A DNA stretch of 64,000 nt from Frankia sp. AiPa1 (GTDB lineage Bacteria; Actinomycetota; Actinomycetes; Frankiales; Frankiaceae), in contig NZ_JALKFZ020000126.1 of assembly GCF_023243075.1 (NCBI RefSeq), forward strand, positions 1 to 64,000, read 5' to 3'. Shown here in pieces: positions 9,325 to 17,308 of the stretch (position 1 is its first letter; each line of letters starts with the position of its first letter). The notes under the pieces were generated by a model. It had not been told where the DNA came from. It did not search any database and was given only the letters and a program-made list of their open reading frames with translations. Made by a program: the position numbers and the translations under genes.

Positions 9325-10260
9325 TCAGGCCGAGGTGAGCCAGTCCAGCCGGCGCAGGATCACACCTTCCCGCAGCGCCCACGGGCAGATCTCGGCTTCC
9401 TCGATGCTGAACAGATCCAGCGCCTCGGCGGCCACCACCGCTCCCGCCACGAGCTGTCCCGCCCGGCTCGCCGAAACCCCCGGCAGAGCCGCCCGCTCCT
9501 CGGCCGACATCCGGGTCAGCCGCGTGACCACATCGGCGAGGTCGTCGCGGCGCAGGACCCGCCGGGTGTACGGACCGCGGCTGTACGGCTCGGCGCCGGC
9601 GATGCGGGCCAGCGAGCGGAAGGTCTTCGAGGTCGCCACCGCGCGGGTGTGCTCGCCGAGGTGGTAGATCGTGCCGACGACCGGCGCGATCTGGGCCCGC
9701 ACGTAGCGGCGGAGCTCCGCCAGGTCGGAACGCCGCGGCGGGTCGGCGTCGGCGAGCCAGCCGCGGGTGAGCCGGCTTGCGCCCAGCGGCAGTGACACGA
9801 CGACCTCCGGGTCCTCGTGCATGCCGGCGCCGATCTCCAGCGAGCCGCCGCCGATGTCGAGAGCCAGCAGTCGGCCCGCGCTCCACCCGAACCAGCGCCG
9901 CACGGCCAGGAAGGTGAGCCGGGCCTCCTCCTCACCCGACAGCACGCCGATGCCCACCCCGGTCGCCGCCCGGACCCGGTCCAGCACCTGATCGCCGTTG
10001 CTCGCGTCCCGCAGGGCGGACGTCGCGAACGCGGCCAGGTCCTGGACCCCGAGCGTCTCCGCCTGCTCACGCATTTCCCGCACGCAGGCAGTGAGGGCAT
10101 ACTCACCCTCAGCTCCGAGCGAGCCGTCGGCCTCGAGCAGCTCGATGAGCCGCAGGGGGACCCGAACGCTTGCCGCCGGCTGCGGCTGCCCACCGCGGTG
10201 GGCGTCGACGACCAACAGGTGCGCCGTGTTCGACCCGATATCGATCACGCCCAGACGCAT
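9325..10260 (-). CDS. Ppx/GppA family exopolyphosphatase / guanosine pentaphosphate phosphohydrolase
   Basis: 311 residues with the ASKHA phosphatase motifs: [14 protein letters not shown] at the N-terminus, [10 protein letters not shown] near 100, the catalytic loop GEEEARL and [11 protein letters not shown]. It removes terminal phosphate from polyphosphate or pppGpp. In mycobacteria the equivalent (Rv0496) also lies near senX3-regX3, which fits a link to phosphate and stringent control. The ATG at 10260 starts on the first beta strand. The frame is open for 152 more codons upstream (to 10716) with Val/Ala/Pro-rich sequence, so a longer form cannot be excluded. Confidence 0.88.
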   Translation of the reverse strand: MRLGVIDIGSNTAHLLVVDAHRGGQPQPAASVRVPLRLIELLEADGSLGAEGEYALTACVREMREQAETLGVQDLAAFATSALRDASNGDQVLDRVRAATGVGIGVLSGEEEARLTFLAVRRWFGWSAGRLLALDIGGGSLEIGAGMHEDPEVVVSLPLGASRLTRGWLADADPPRRSDLAELRRYVRAQIAPVVGTIYHLGEHTRAVATSKTFRSLARIAGAEPYSRGPYTRRVLRRDDLADVVTRLTRMSAEERAALPGVSASRAGQLVAGAVVAAEALDLFSIEEAEICPWALREGVILRRLDWLTSA

Positions 10261-10751
10261 CGGCCCGGGATGCGGCCCGGCGGGCAGCGGACCGACGTCG
10301 ACGCCCGGCAGCACCGGACGCAGCTCGGCCACCACACCCCCGGCAACCACCGGCCCACCGGTCACGGCCTGGGACGACACGACCTGGGCGGACGGGGCCT
10401 CGACCACCACGACCCCGGCGGGCATGGTGCCCGTGTTCGGCAGGGCGGGCTCGGAGAGGACCGCCGGCAGTACGGCCACCACCCCTTGGCCCAGCCCGTC
10501 GACGCCGTCGACCTCCACCGGGCCGTCGGGATCCGGCGCCGCGAGATCCAGGGACGCGGCCAGCGGCGTGGACGCCGACTGTGCCGGAGCGTCCGAGGCC
10601 TCCGTCAGCTCCTCCGGCCGCGCGACCACGGTCGGCGCACCGCCCGCCCCCGATCGCGAAGCCGCACGGTGCGACCCGAGTGGGAACCATCCCGTCGGAC
10701 GAACGCCACCGAGCACCCGAACACCGCCCTTTCATCGTGACCGGCCAGCGG

Positions 10752-11432
10752 TCACGGCTCGAACTTGTAGCCCAGTCCCCGCACGGTCACGAGATGGCGG
10801 GGGCTGCCGGGCTCGCGCTCAATCTTCGTCCGAAGTCTTTTGACGTGTACGTCCAGGGTCTTCGTGTCACCGACATAATCGGACCCCCAGACCCTGTCGA
10901 TCAGTTGCCCCCGCGTGAGTACCCTTCCCGCGTTGCGCAGGAACATCTCGAGCAGCTCGAATTCCTTGAGTGGCAGCGTCACCGTGGTTCCCTCGACCGT
11001 GACGACGTGCCGTTCGACGTCCATCCGCACCGGGCCGGCCTCCAGCGTCGTGTCCGAGACCTCCTCGGTCTCCGAGCGGCGGCGCAGCACCGCGCGGATC
11101 CGGGCGACGAGCTCCCGGGAGGAGAACGGCTTGGTGACGTAGTCGTCGGCGCCGAGCTCCAGCCCGAGCACCTTGTCGATCTCGCTGTCCCGGGCGGTGA
11201 GCATGATGATCGGCACACTCGAGCGGGTCCGCAGCGTGCGGCACACCTCGGTGCCGGACAGGCCCGGCAGCATGAGGTCGAGCAGGACAAGATCAGCGCC
11301 GCGGCGGTCGAACTCGGCCAGGGCGCTCGGGCCGTCCGCCACGACCCCGACCTCGAATCCCTCCCGTTCCAACATGAACGACAACGCGTCGGAGAACGAC
11401 TCCTCGTCCTCGACCACCAGCAGCCGGGTCAC
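10752..11432 (-). CDS. regX3: OmpR-family response regulator RegX3/PhoP (phosphate limitation)
   Basis: 226 residues. The receiver domain (1-120) has the acidic pocket VVEDEE, phospho-acceptor Asp in LVLLDLMLP, Thr in MLTARD and Lys in YVTKPFS. The winged-helix domain (130-226) ends TVRGLGYKFEP. Sequence and partners match RegX3 of mycobacteria and PhoP of streptomycetes, which switch on phosphate-scavenging genes. The GTG start overlaps the senX3 stop by four bases (GTGA), so the pair is probably translationally coupled. Confidence 0.93.
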   Translation of the reverse strand: MTRLLVVEDEESFSDALSFMLEREGFEVGVVADGPSALAEFDRRGADLVLLDLMLPGLSGTEVCRTLRTRSSVPIIMLTARDSEIDKVLGLELGADDYVTKPFSSRELVARIRAVLRRRSETEEVSDTTLEAGPVRMDVERHVVTVEGTTVTLPLKEFELLEMFLRNAGRVLTRGQLIDRVWGSDYVGDTKTLDVHVKRLRTKIEREPGSPRHLVTVRGLGYKFEP

Positions 11433-12727
11433 CTGATCGCACCCCTTGTCCCGTCCGACGGACCGGCCGACCCGGACCGCTTCCCGTTTCTGTCGGCGAC
11501 GGCACCGTCAGTGCCCTCGCTCGCGCCTGCGGCCAGGGCACTGGCATCCGCCCCGTCCATGGCGATGTCCGCCGCCGGCCCGGCCTCATCGGAACCAGCC
11601 GCCGCGGCGAGCTCGGCCCCGACGCCCGGGCCGGCCGTGAACACCGGTAGGCGGATGGTGAAGGTCGACCCGGCGCCCTCGGCGCTCCAGACGGTGGCCG
11701 TGCCCCCGTGATTGGTGGCGATGTGCTTGACGATCGCAAGCCCCAGGCCAGTGCCACCTGTGGCCCGTGAACGCGCGGGATCGGCCCGGTAGAACCGCTC
11801 GAACACGCGCTCCAGGTCCTTCTCGGCGATGCCCATGCCCTCATCGGCCACCGAGATCTCGACCGTCGTTCCGCTCCGGCGCACGCCGAGCACGATGCGG
11901 GTACCGCGGGGCGAGTAGCTGATCGCGTTCTCCAGCAGGTTCGCGACCGCGGTGACCAGCTGGCCCTCGTCGCCGAGCACCCGCAGCTCGCCGTCACCGA
12001 TCACCACGACGGAGATCTCCTGGGCCTGCGCGGCAAGCCGGTTGCGGTCGACGGCCTCGGTCAGCAGGTCACCGGTGGGCAGCGGGCGCAGGTCGGGCAG
12101 CGGCTCGGCGCCCTGCAGCCGGGACAGGTCGATGATCTCCTGCACCAGCCGAGCCAGCCGAGCCGACTCATGGGTCATCCGGGAGGCGAACCGGCGCACG
12201 GCCACCGGGTCCTCGCTGGCCGCGGCGACCGCCTCGGCGAGCACATGCAGCGCGCCGACGGGCGTCTTGAGCTCGTGGCTGACGTTGGCGACAAAGTCCC
12301 GGCGCACCGCCTCAACCCGACGTGACTCCGTGATGTCATCGAGGATGACGGCAACATGACCGGTCGAGTCCAACAGGCGCGCCCGGGTCCGCACGGCGAG
12401 AGCCTCCTGATCCGGGCGGGGTCGGGTCAGCGGCGGCTCCGGAACAGGAGGCAGGTCGATCTCGCGCTCATGATCGCGCCCGGCCCGGCGGGTGGCCTGG
12501 ACCAGGTCGGCGAGCTCGGCAACGGCGATCTCGTAGTCCCGCACCACGCCCATCCGGCGGGCGACCGTGTTGACCAGCACCGCCCGGTCGGCGGCGTCCA
12601 GCACCACCAGGCCAGTCGGTAGCCCGGAGATCACCCGGCGGATCAGTTTCGCCGGCAGCAGCACGCCGTCGAGCGCACCGCCGCCGGGACCGGTGTGCGC
12701 AGGCGTTCGACCCGGTACCAGCGTCAT
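11429..12727 (-). CDS. senX3: Sensor histidine kinase SenX3/PhoR type, apparently without membrane segments
   Basis: 432 residues. A PAS-like region (about 25-150) starts LIRRVISGLPTGLVVLD. The HisKA H-box FVANVSHELKTPVGAL is at about 170. The ATPase domain has an N-box (NLLENAISYSP), G1 (VADEGMGIAEKDL), F-box (FERFYRADPARS) and G2 (TGGTGLGLAI). A disordered acidic and Ala-rich tail follows. Classical SenX3 and PhoR have one or two N-terminal membrane helices; none is visible here and none appears in the frame just upstream of the ATG at 12727. It should phosphorylate RegX3 next door. Confidence 0.9.
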   Translation of the reverse strand: MTLVPGRTPAHTGPGGGALDGVLLPAKLIRRVISGLPTGLVVLDAADRAVLVNTVARRMGVVRDYEIAVAELADLVQATRRAGRDHEREIDLPPVPEPPLTRPRPDQEALAVRTRARLLDSTGHVAVILDDITESRRVEAVRRDFVANVSHELKTPVGALHVLAEAVAAASEDPVAVRRFASRMTHESARLARLVQEIIDLSRLQGAEPLPDLRPLPTGDLLTEAVDRNRLAAQAQEISVVVIGDGELRVLGDEGQLVTAVANLLENAISYSPRGTRIVLGVRRSGTTVEISVADEGMGIAEKDLERVFERFYRADPARSRATGGTGLGLAIVKHIATNHGGTATVWSAEGAGSTFTIRLPVFTAGPGVGAELAAAAGSDEAGPAADIAMDGADASALAAGASEGTDGAVADRNGKRSGSAGPSDGTRGAIR

Positions 12728-13087
12728 CGTCCATCCCAGGAGAAACCGACCGCCGCAGCGGGAGGACCAGCACAGACAGGTGGCTTCACGGGAAGCGCAC
12801 GGCTTGTCACGCCATCCACCGACCTGTCACCCACTCGCCGCATGCTAGGTCCCGCCATGCCACCTGGGCATCGCTCCGCAAGCCTTCAGCGCCGATCGTC
12901 GCTCGTTGTTCATCGGACCTATCGTCGACGTTCACCGAACCGCGAGAGCTGCACCTCATCGTCAAGGTTCGGCGTGTCCCACCCACGCCGTTCCCGTGAT
13001 CTCATGGATCTCGCCGATATGCCCCCACCTGCCGTCCCGAGCCGTCCAGCAACGACAGAGCCATCTAGCGAAGACAAGGAGCCGTCC
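12728..13087. other. Divergent promoter region between senX3 and phoU
   Basis: 360 bases separate the two divergent genes. An alternative ATG for phoU at 13003 is in frame but lacks a ribosome binding site as good as the AAGGAG before 13088. Besides the candidate PHO box listed separately I see no gene here. Confidence 0.6.
12908..12940 (+). promoter_or_regulatory. Candidate PHO/RegX3 box
   Basis: GTTCATCGGAC at 12908-12918 and GTTCACCGAAC at 12930-12940 are two 11-base PHO units exactly 22 bases apart, with a weaker middle unit at 12919-12929. Streptomyces PhoP and mycobacterial RegX3 bind direct GTTCACC repeats on an 11-base pitch. The site lies between senX3 and phoU, where autoregulation would be expected. 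Confidence 0.6.
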
Positions 13088-13735
13088 GTGCGGGACGCCT
13101 TCACTGACGAACTTGAGAGCATCGACCAGTCACTGATCGAGATGACCAACCTGGTCGCCTCGGCCATGGCGCGGGCGACGACCGCCCTACTCGACGCCGA
13201 CCTGCAGCTCGCCGAGAACGTGATCAGCGGCGACGAGACCGTCGACCTGCTGCGTAACGAGATCGAGGAGCGCGCGTTCGATGTGATGGCGCGGCAGGCA
13301 CCGGTCGCGACCGACCTGCGGATCATGGTCACCACGCTACGGATGGTCGCCGATCTGGAGCGGATGGGCGACCTCGCGCTGCACGTGGCGAAGGTCGCGC
13401 GCCGCCGTTACCCCGGGCGGGCGATCCCGCCGGAGCTGCGTTCCACCATGCTGGAGATGGGCCAGGTCGCGCAGCGCATCGTCGCCAAGGCGGGCTCGGT
13501 CATCGCCAGCCGCGACACCGACCTGGCCAAGCAGCTCGAGGCCGACGACGACACGATGGACGGGCTGCACCGCACCCTGTTCCACGTGCTGATCGAGAAG
13601 CCCTGGCCACACGGCATGGAGGCCGCGATCGACATCACCCTGTGCGGTCGATACTACGAGCGGTACGCCGACCACGCGGTGTCGGTGGCCCGACGGGTGA
13701 TCTACCTCGTCACCGGGGAGAACACCTCGGCGTGA
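13088..13735 (+). CDS. phoU: Phosphate transport system regulatory protein PhoU
   Basis: 215 residues forming two three-helix PhoU repeats. The family acidic metal-binding motifs are seen at DLRIMVTTLRMVADLERMGD (first repeat) and CGRYYERYADHAVSVARRV (second). PhoU restrains the Pho response by acting on the phosphate ABC transporter and sensor kinase. The GTG start at 13088 has AAGGAG six bases upstream; residues 1-8 (MRDAFTDE) match the usual start of actinobacterial PhoU. It is divergent from senX3-regX3, as in streptomycetes. No pst transporter gene is in the window. Confidence 0.94.
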   Translation: MRDAFTDELESIDQSLIEMTNLVASAMARATTALLDADLQLAENVISGDETVDLLRNEIEERAFDVMARQAPVATDLRIMVTTLRMVADLERMGDLALHVAKVARRRYPGRAIPPELRSTMLEMGQVAQRIVAKAGSVIASRDTDLAKQLEADDDTMDGLHRTLFHVLIEKPWPHGMEAAIDITLCGRYYERYADHAVSVARRVIYLVTGENTSA

Positions 13736-13923
13736 CCAGCGCCCGGCCCAGGCCCTCGACCGCGCCGCAGGCCTGGTGGACCATCCCCGCGGGCTGACCG
13801 TCCGGGCCGGCTGCCCGGGCCGGACAGCCGGTGTTCCAGGCAACGGCGATCGACCTGACGGGAGGCACCGGAGGCAAGGGTGGTCGACCTGACCGGCGCT
13901 CGCCGCCCGGACCCCCGCGCGGA

Positions 13924-14661
13924 CTACTTCTTCGTGCCCTGCGCGGCGACGGCCGCGGCGGCGCTCGCCGCGGCATCTGGGTCGAGGTAGCCGGAGCTGA
14001 CGACCTTGAGATCATCGTCAAGCTCGTAGCGCAGCGGGATGCCGGTCGGGATGTTCAGGCCGGCGATGTCGGCGTCGCCGATCCGGTCAAGATGCTTGAC
14101 GAGGGCTCGCAGCGAGTTGCCATGCGCGGCGACCAGCACCGTGCGGCCGGCCCGAAGATCCGGCACGATCGCGTCGTACCAGTAGGGCAGCATCCGGGCA
14201 ACGACGTCCGCGAGGCACTCGGTACGTGGCACGAGGTCCGGGGCGAGCTCGGCGTAGCGCTCGTCCACCCCGCTGACCTGCTCTGGGCCGATCTCCGGCG
14301 GCGGCGTGTCATAGGAGCGGCGCCAAAGCTGGAACTGCTCCTGGCCAAACTTCTCCAGCGTCTCGGCCTTGTTCAGGCCCTGCAGGCCACCGTAGTGACG
14401 CTCGTTGAGCCGCCAGGTGCGGCGCACCGGGATCCAGGTCCGCCCGGCCGCGTCAAGGGCCAGCCAGGCGGTGCGGATCGCCCGGGTCAGCACGGACGTG
14501 TGCACCACGTCCGGCAGGACACCGGCCTCGAGCAGGAGCTCACCGCCGCGGGTGGCCTCCTTCACACCCTTGTCGGACAGGTCGACGTCCACCCAGCCGG
14601 TGAACAGGTTCTCACGGTTCCAGTTGCTCTCACCGTGGCGGAGCAGGACGAGGGTCGGCAT
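13924..14661 (-). CDS. gpmA: 2,3-bisphosphoglycerate-dependent phosphoglycerate mutase
   Basis: 245 residues. It interconverts 3- and 2-phosphoglycerate in glycolysis. The phosphohistidine motif [10 protein letters not shown] is at 5-14, and [13 protein letters not shown] at about 87 and [14 protein letters not shown] at about 180 complete the active site. It has family length and ends in an Ala-rich tail and GTKK. In mycobacteria gpm1 (Rv0489) also lies beside senX3-regX3, and the same arrangement occurs in streptomycetes. Confidence 0.96.
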   Translation of the reverse strand: MPTLVLLRHGESNWNRENLFTGWVDVDLSDKGVKEATRGGELLLEAGVLPDVVHTSVLTRAIRTAWLALDAAGRTWIPVRRTWRLNERHYGGLQGLNKAETLEKFGQEQFQLWRRSYDTPPPEIGPEQVSGVDERYAELAPDLVPRTECLADVVARMLPYWYDAIVPDLRAGRTVLVAAHGNSLRALVKHLDRIGDADIAGLNIPTGIPLRYELDDDLKVVSSGYLDPDAAASAAAAVAAQGTKK

Positions 14662-14846
14662 ACCCGAATCCTGCCTGCCGGGGCCGGCCCTCGGCCAGCA
14701 TTGCCGCCACTACACCTGGACTGCGCCGGATCGCGTCCGTATCGCGGCCGGTCACACCCCGGCACGGCTGCCACGCCCCCGCCCGACCGGGCACGGCCAG
14801 CACGACCGCCCACACACACAACTCCCGCCGACGACCCACCACACCA

Positions 14847-14931
14847 CCCCCCGCACCGCCCCCGCACCGCCCCCGCACCGCCCCCGCCCCGCCCGCACCG
14901 CCGCCCCGCACCGCCCCGCGCCGCCCCGCGC
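14847..14931. repeat. C-rich low-complexity repeat (ccgcaccgcc-type)
   Basis: About 85 bases composed almost only of C and G with scattered A. Several near-identical 10-11 base units (cccccgcaccg) occur in tandem, followed by shorter ccgccccgc units. The strand asymmetry (C on +, G on -) is strong. Confidence 0.75.
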
Positions 14932-14986
14932 AATGTCACTCTCCGTAACAGCAATCCGGCGGCCGCGGGAGCCGAAGATCCAAACA

Positions 14987-15032
14987 GGTCGTCGTGGGGG
15001 TGTTCGTGTCCGATTTGCCCCCCACGACGACC
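14987..15032. other. Perfect 14-bp inverted repeat (hairpin) upstream of gpmA
   Basis: Arms at 14987-15000 (ggtcgtcgtggggg) and 15019-15032 pair perfectly, with an 18-base loop. No T-run follows on either strand, so it is not a classical terminator. It lies about 325 bases upstream of the gpmA start. Confidence 0.75.
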
Positions 15033-15304
15033 TACATAGACGAATCTTGCTCGGGAGCCCACTGCGAGACGTGACTATCGCGGTCCGGACCTGATGCCCG
15101 GGCGGTCGGCGCCGTCTCGCGCCGGTGTGCTCCGGAGGTGGGAGGGGGTGTTTCGACTGCGGTGGGGCTCCTGTGGGGAAATCCTGGCGCCACCGAGCCC
15201 ATCCGAGACGAGGTCGTGGTCCGGGCGCGGCGGCTCGGTAAAACGCCCTTGGTACAGCGGCCAGCGGTGGAGTCCCCTCGCGGCCGCCACTCAACCGACA
15301 ATCC

Positions 15305-15334
15305 CGCGAGCCGCCGCGAGCCGCCGCGAGCCGC
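15305..15334. repeat. Three exact tandem copies of cgcgagccgc
   Basis: Copies at 15305-15314, 15315-15324 and 15325-15334 are identical. They are followed by degenerate gccggtcgggagtcgcc-type units to about 15405. Confidence 0.85.
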
Positions 15335-15852
15335 TCGGGAGTCGGGGGCAGTCGCCCAGGAGGAGCCGGAAGCCGGTCGGGAGTCGCCGCGAGCCGGTCA
15401 GAGCCGGAAAGCGAACGACCCCCGGGCGTCTCCTCGCCTGCGCGGTGCGCGGGAGCGAGGACCGTCGGGACTTGTCGACGGCGCCCGGGGGTCGGGTGAT
15501 CTGCCTGGTACTCGCCGGTGCCGGTGCCCGCAGGCCACCCGGCTAGAGGTGAGGACCACGAGACCGGCTAGCGGACAGTCACCTCACGAGTCCTATGAGC
15601 ATACAAAGCGTGGACCACCTCCCTTCTCGCGTACCGCGAACGCTACGCGGCGCGGGGGGCACCTCGCAACGCATTTTTCGGCGCGTCGACTGGGACGCTC
15701 GCGACACCCCGCGCGGGAACAAACCCGCGCCGCCGAGAGGCGCACCCACCGGTCCACACGCGAGGCTGGCCAGCCGGCGCCGCAGGCGGCGAACGATCTT
15801 CCGAGGGATGCCCGATGGTGATCACGAAATGCTGTGGCGGGAGGCGGCGACC

Positions 15853-15858
15853 TAGACT
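15853..15858 (+). promoter_or_regulatory. Candidate -10 element (TAGACT) for leaderless ygfZ transcript
   Basis: TAGACT fits the actinobacterial TAnnnT -10 and ends six bases before the ATG at 15865, the spacing seen for leaderless mRNAs. GGAGG at 15859-15863 is only one base from the ATG and too close to act as a normal ribosome binding site. Confidence 0.5.
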
Positions 15859-15864
15859 GGAGGC

Positions 15865-17214
15865 ATGAGCGCCGAATCCAGGACGGCACCCGGCACGGCT
15901 CCATCCGAGTCGCCCTCGACGGCAGCACCGACGCCGACGCCGAGTGCAAGTGCGACGCCGGCACCGAGTGCGACGCCGACTCCGACTCCGAGTGCGACGC
16001 CGGCACCGAGTGCGACGCCGGCAGCCTCGTCGAGCCCGCTTCTCGGACTGCCCGGCGCTGTCGCCGGCCGTGGTCGGGACGGCGCGGTCGCCGCGCACTA
16101 CGGCGATCCGTTGCGCGAGCAGCGCGCCGCGGCGCGCGGTGCCGTCGTCGTCGACCGTTCGCACCGCGAGGTCATCCGCATCGGCGGCCCGGATCGGCTG
16201 GGCTGGCTGCACAGCATCACCTCGCAGCACCTGTCCGGGCTGGGTGCGATGCGCGGCAGCGAGGCGTTGGTCCTGTCGCCGCAGGGCCACGTCGAGCATC
16301 ATCTCACCGTCTCCGATGACGGTTCGGCCACCTGGATCGACGTCGAGCCCGGCACGGCCGCCGGGCTGCTGCGCTACCTGGAGTCGATGCGTTTCCTGCT
16401 GCGGGTCGAGCCCGAGGACGTCAGCGCCGGTTGGGCCGTCCTGAGCGTGCTCGGCCCGGACGCGGTGCGGGTGGTCGGCGTGGCCCTGGCCGCCGACGGC
16501 GCAGGCGACCCGGCCAGCGGCGAGGCCGCCAGCGGCACGGCCGGTGGAACCGACGTCGACGGCGTGCCGCTTGATCTGCCCGAGCCGCTTCCTGCCGAGT
16601 CGACCGGCGCCCCGACGGTCGGGCCGTACCCGGTCGTTCGCGCCGCGGACGACACGCTTGTGCGGCGGACGCACCACGGCCTGGACCTGCTCGTCGAGCG
16701 GTCGACGCTGGCCGCGACGGTGGCGCGGCTGCGGGAGGCCGGTGCGGTGCCGGCCGGGCTGTCGGCCTTCGAGGCGACCCGGATCGCGGCCCGCCAGCCG
16801 CGTCTCGGGCAGGAGACCGATCACCGCACGATCCCGCACGAGGTGGGCTGGCTCGCCAGCGCCGTGCACCTGGACAAGGGGTGCTACCGGGGCCAGGAGA
16901 CCGTCGCTCGGGTGCACAACCTGGGTCGTCCACCACGCCGGCTGGTGCTGCTCCACCTCGATGGCACGGTGGCCGCGCCCGGCTCGCCGGTCACGGCCGA
17001 CGGCCGCGAGGTCGGCTTCGTGGGCACGTCGGAGATGCATGCGGAGCTCGGGCCAATCGCGCTGGCGATCGTCAAGCGCTCAGTCGCCGCCGATACCCCG
17101 CTCGTCGTCACCGACCCGGACGGCGCCCCCGTCGCCGCCGCGATCGACCCCGACGGCGAGGAGTCATCGTCCACGCCCAGGCGCCCCGCCGGACGTCTGC
17201 TCCATTCCCCCTGA
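15865..17214 (+). CDS. ygfZ: Folate-binding YgfZ/GcvT-like protein (iron-sulfur cluster repair)
   Basis: 449 residues. The family signature KGCYRGQETVAR, whose Cys is essential in E. coli YgfZ, is near residue 335. Upstream blocks DRSHREVIRIGGPDRLGWLHSITSQ and the C-terminal LGPIALAIVKR follow the GcvT fold. YgfZ uses tetrahydrofolate to maintain certain Fe-S enzymes. Residues about 15-58 are an unusual Pro/Thr/Ser/Ala repeat tail (TPAPSATPTPTPS) made by a 28-base direct DNA repeat. The folate domain only begins near residue 75, so the tail is an add-on not seen in E. coli. No Fe-S assembly genes are nearby. Confidence 0.9.
   Translation: MSAESRTAPGTAPSESPSTAAPTPTPSASATPAPSATPTPTPSATPAPSATPAASSSPLLGLPGAVAGRGRDGAVAAHYGDPLREQRAAARGAVVVDRSHREVIRIGGPDRLGWLHSITSQHLSGLGAMRGSEALVLSPQGHVEHHLTVSDDGSATWIDVEPGTAAGLLRYLESMRFLLRVEPEDVSAGWAVLSVLGPDAVRVVGVALAADGAGDPASGEAASGTAGGTDVDGVPLDLPEPLPAESTGAPTVGPYPVVRAADDTLVRRTHHGLDLLVERSTLAATVARLREAGAVPAGLSAFEATRIAARQPRLGQETDHRTIPHEVGWLASAVHLDKGCYRGQETVARVHNLGRPPRRLVLLHLDGTVAAPGSPVTADGREVGFVGTSEMHAELGPIALAIVKRSVAADTPLVVTDPDGAPVAAAIDPDGEESSSTPRRPAGRLLHSP
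15951..16020. repeat. Direct repeat encoding the Pro/Thr/Ser-rich N-tail of YgfZ
   Basis: A 28-base unit (starting tgcgacgccggcaccgag) occurs at 15951-15978 and again at 15993-16020, 42 bases apart, a multiple of three. Shorter gacgccgac/gactccgac units lie between them. Confidence 0.8.
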
Positions 17215-17254
17215 TCCGCTTCCCCGGTCGGATGTCGCGTTCCCTGGCTGACGT

Positions 17255-17292
17255 CCCGGGCCGCCCTGCGGGCTGGTTCCCCCCGGCCCGGG
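17255..17292. terminator. GC-rich hairpin between convergent ygfZ and the HTH-TPR gene
   Basis: Arms CCCGGGCCG (17255-17263) and CGGCCCGGG (17284-17292) pair perfectly, and the loop contains a smaller gccc-tgc-gggc hairpin. It lies between two converging genes and could stop transcription in both directions, though there is no U-tract. Confidence 0.5.
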
Positions 17293-17308
17293 TACCGTCG
17301 CCCTGACC

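Larger units (their letters stand above)
14662..15864. other. 1.2-kb region with no convincing gene
   Basis: Open frames here are Arg/Pro/Ser-rich, overlap one another on both strands and lack family features or ribosome binding sites. The stretch holds a C-rich low-complexity run (about 14847-14931), a long perfect hairpin (14987-15032), a three-copy 10-base tandem repeat (15305-15334) and a leaderless-type promoter for the next gene (15853-15858). I find no tRNA or rRNA in it. Confidence 0.6.

Noticed and set aside
15094..15821. Protein-coding genes in the region before ygfZ
   Set aside because: Frames are Arg/Pro/Ser-rich, overlap on both strands, and have no ribosome binding sites or family motifs.
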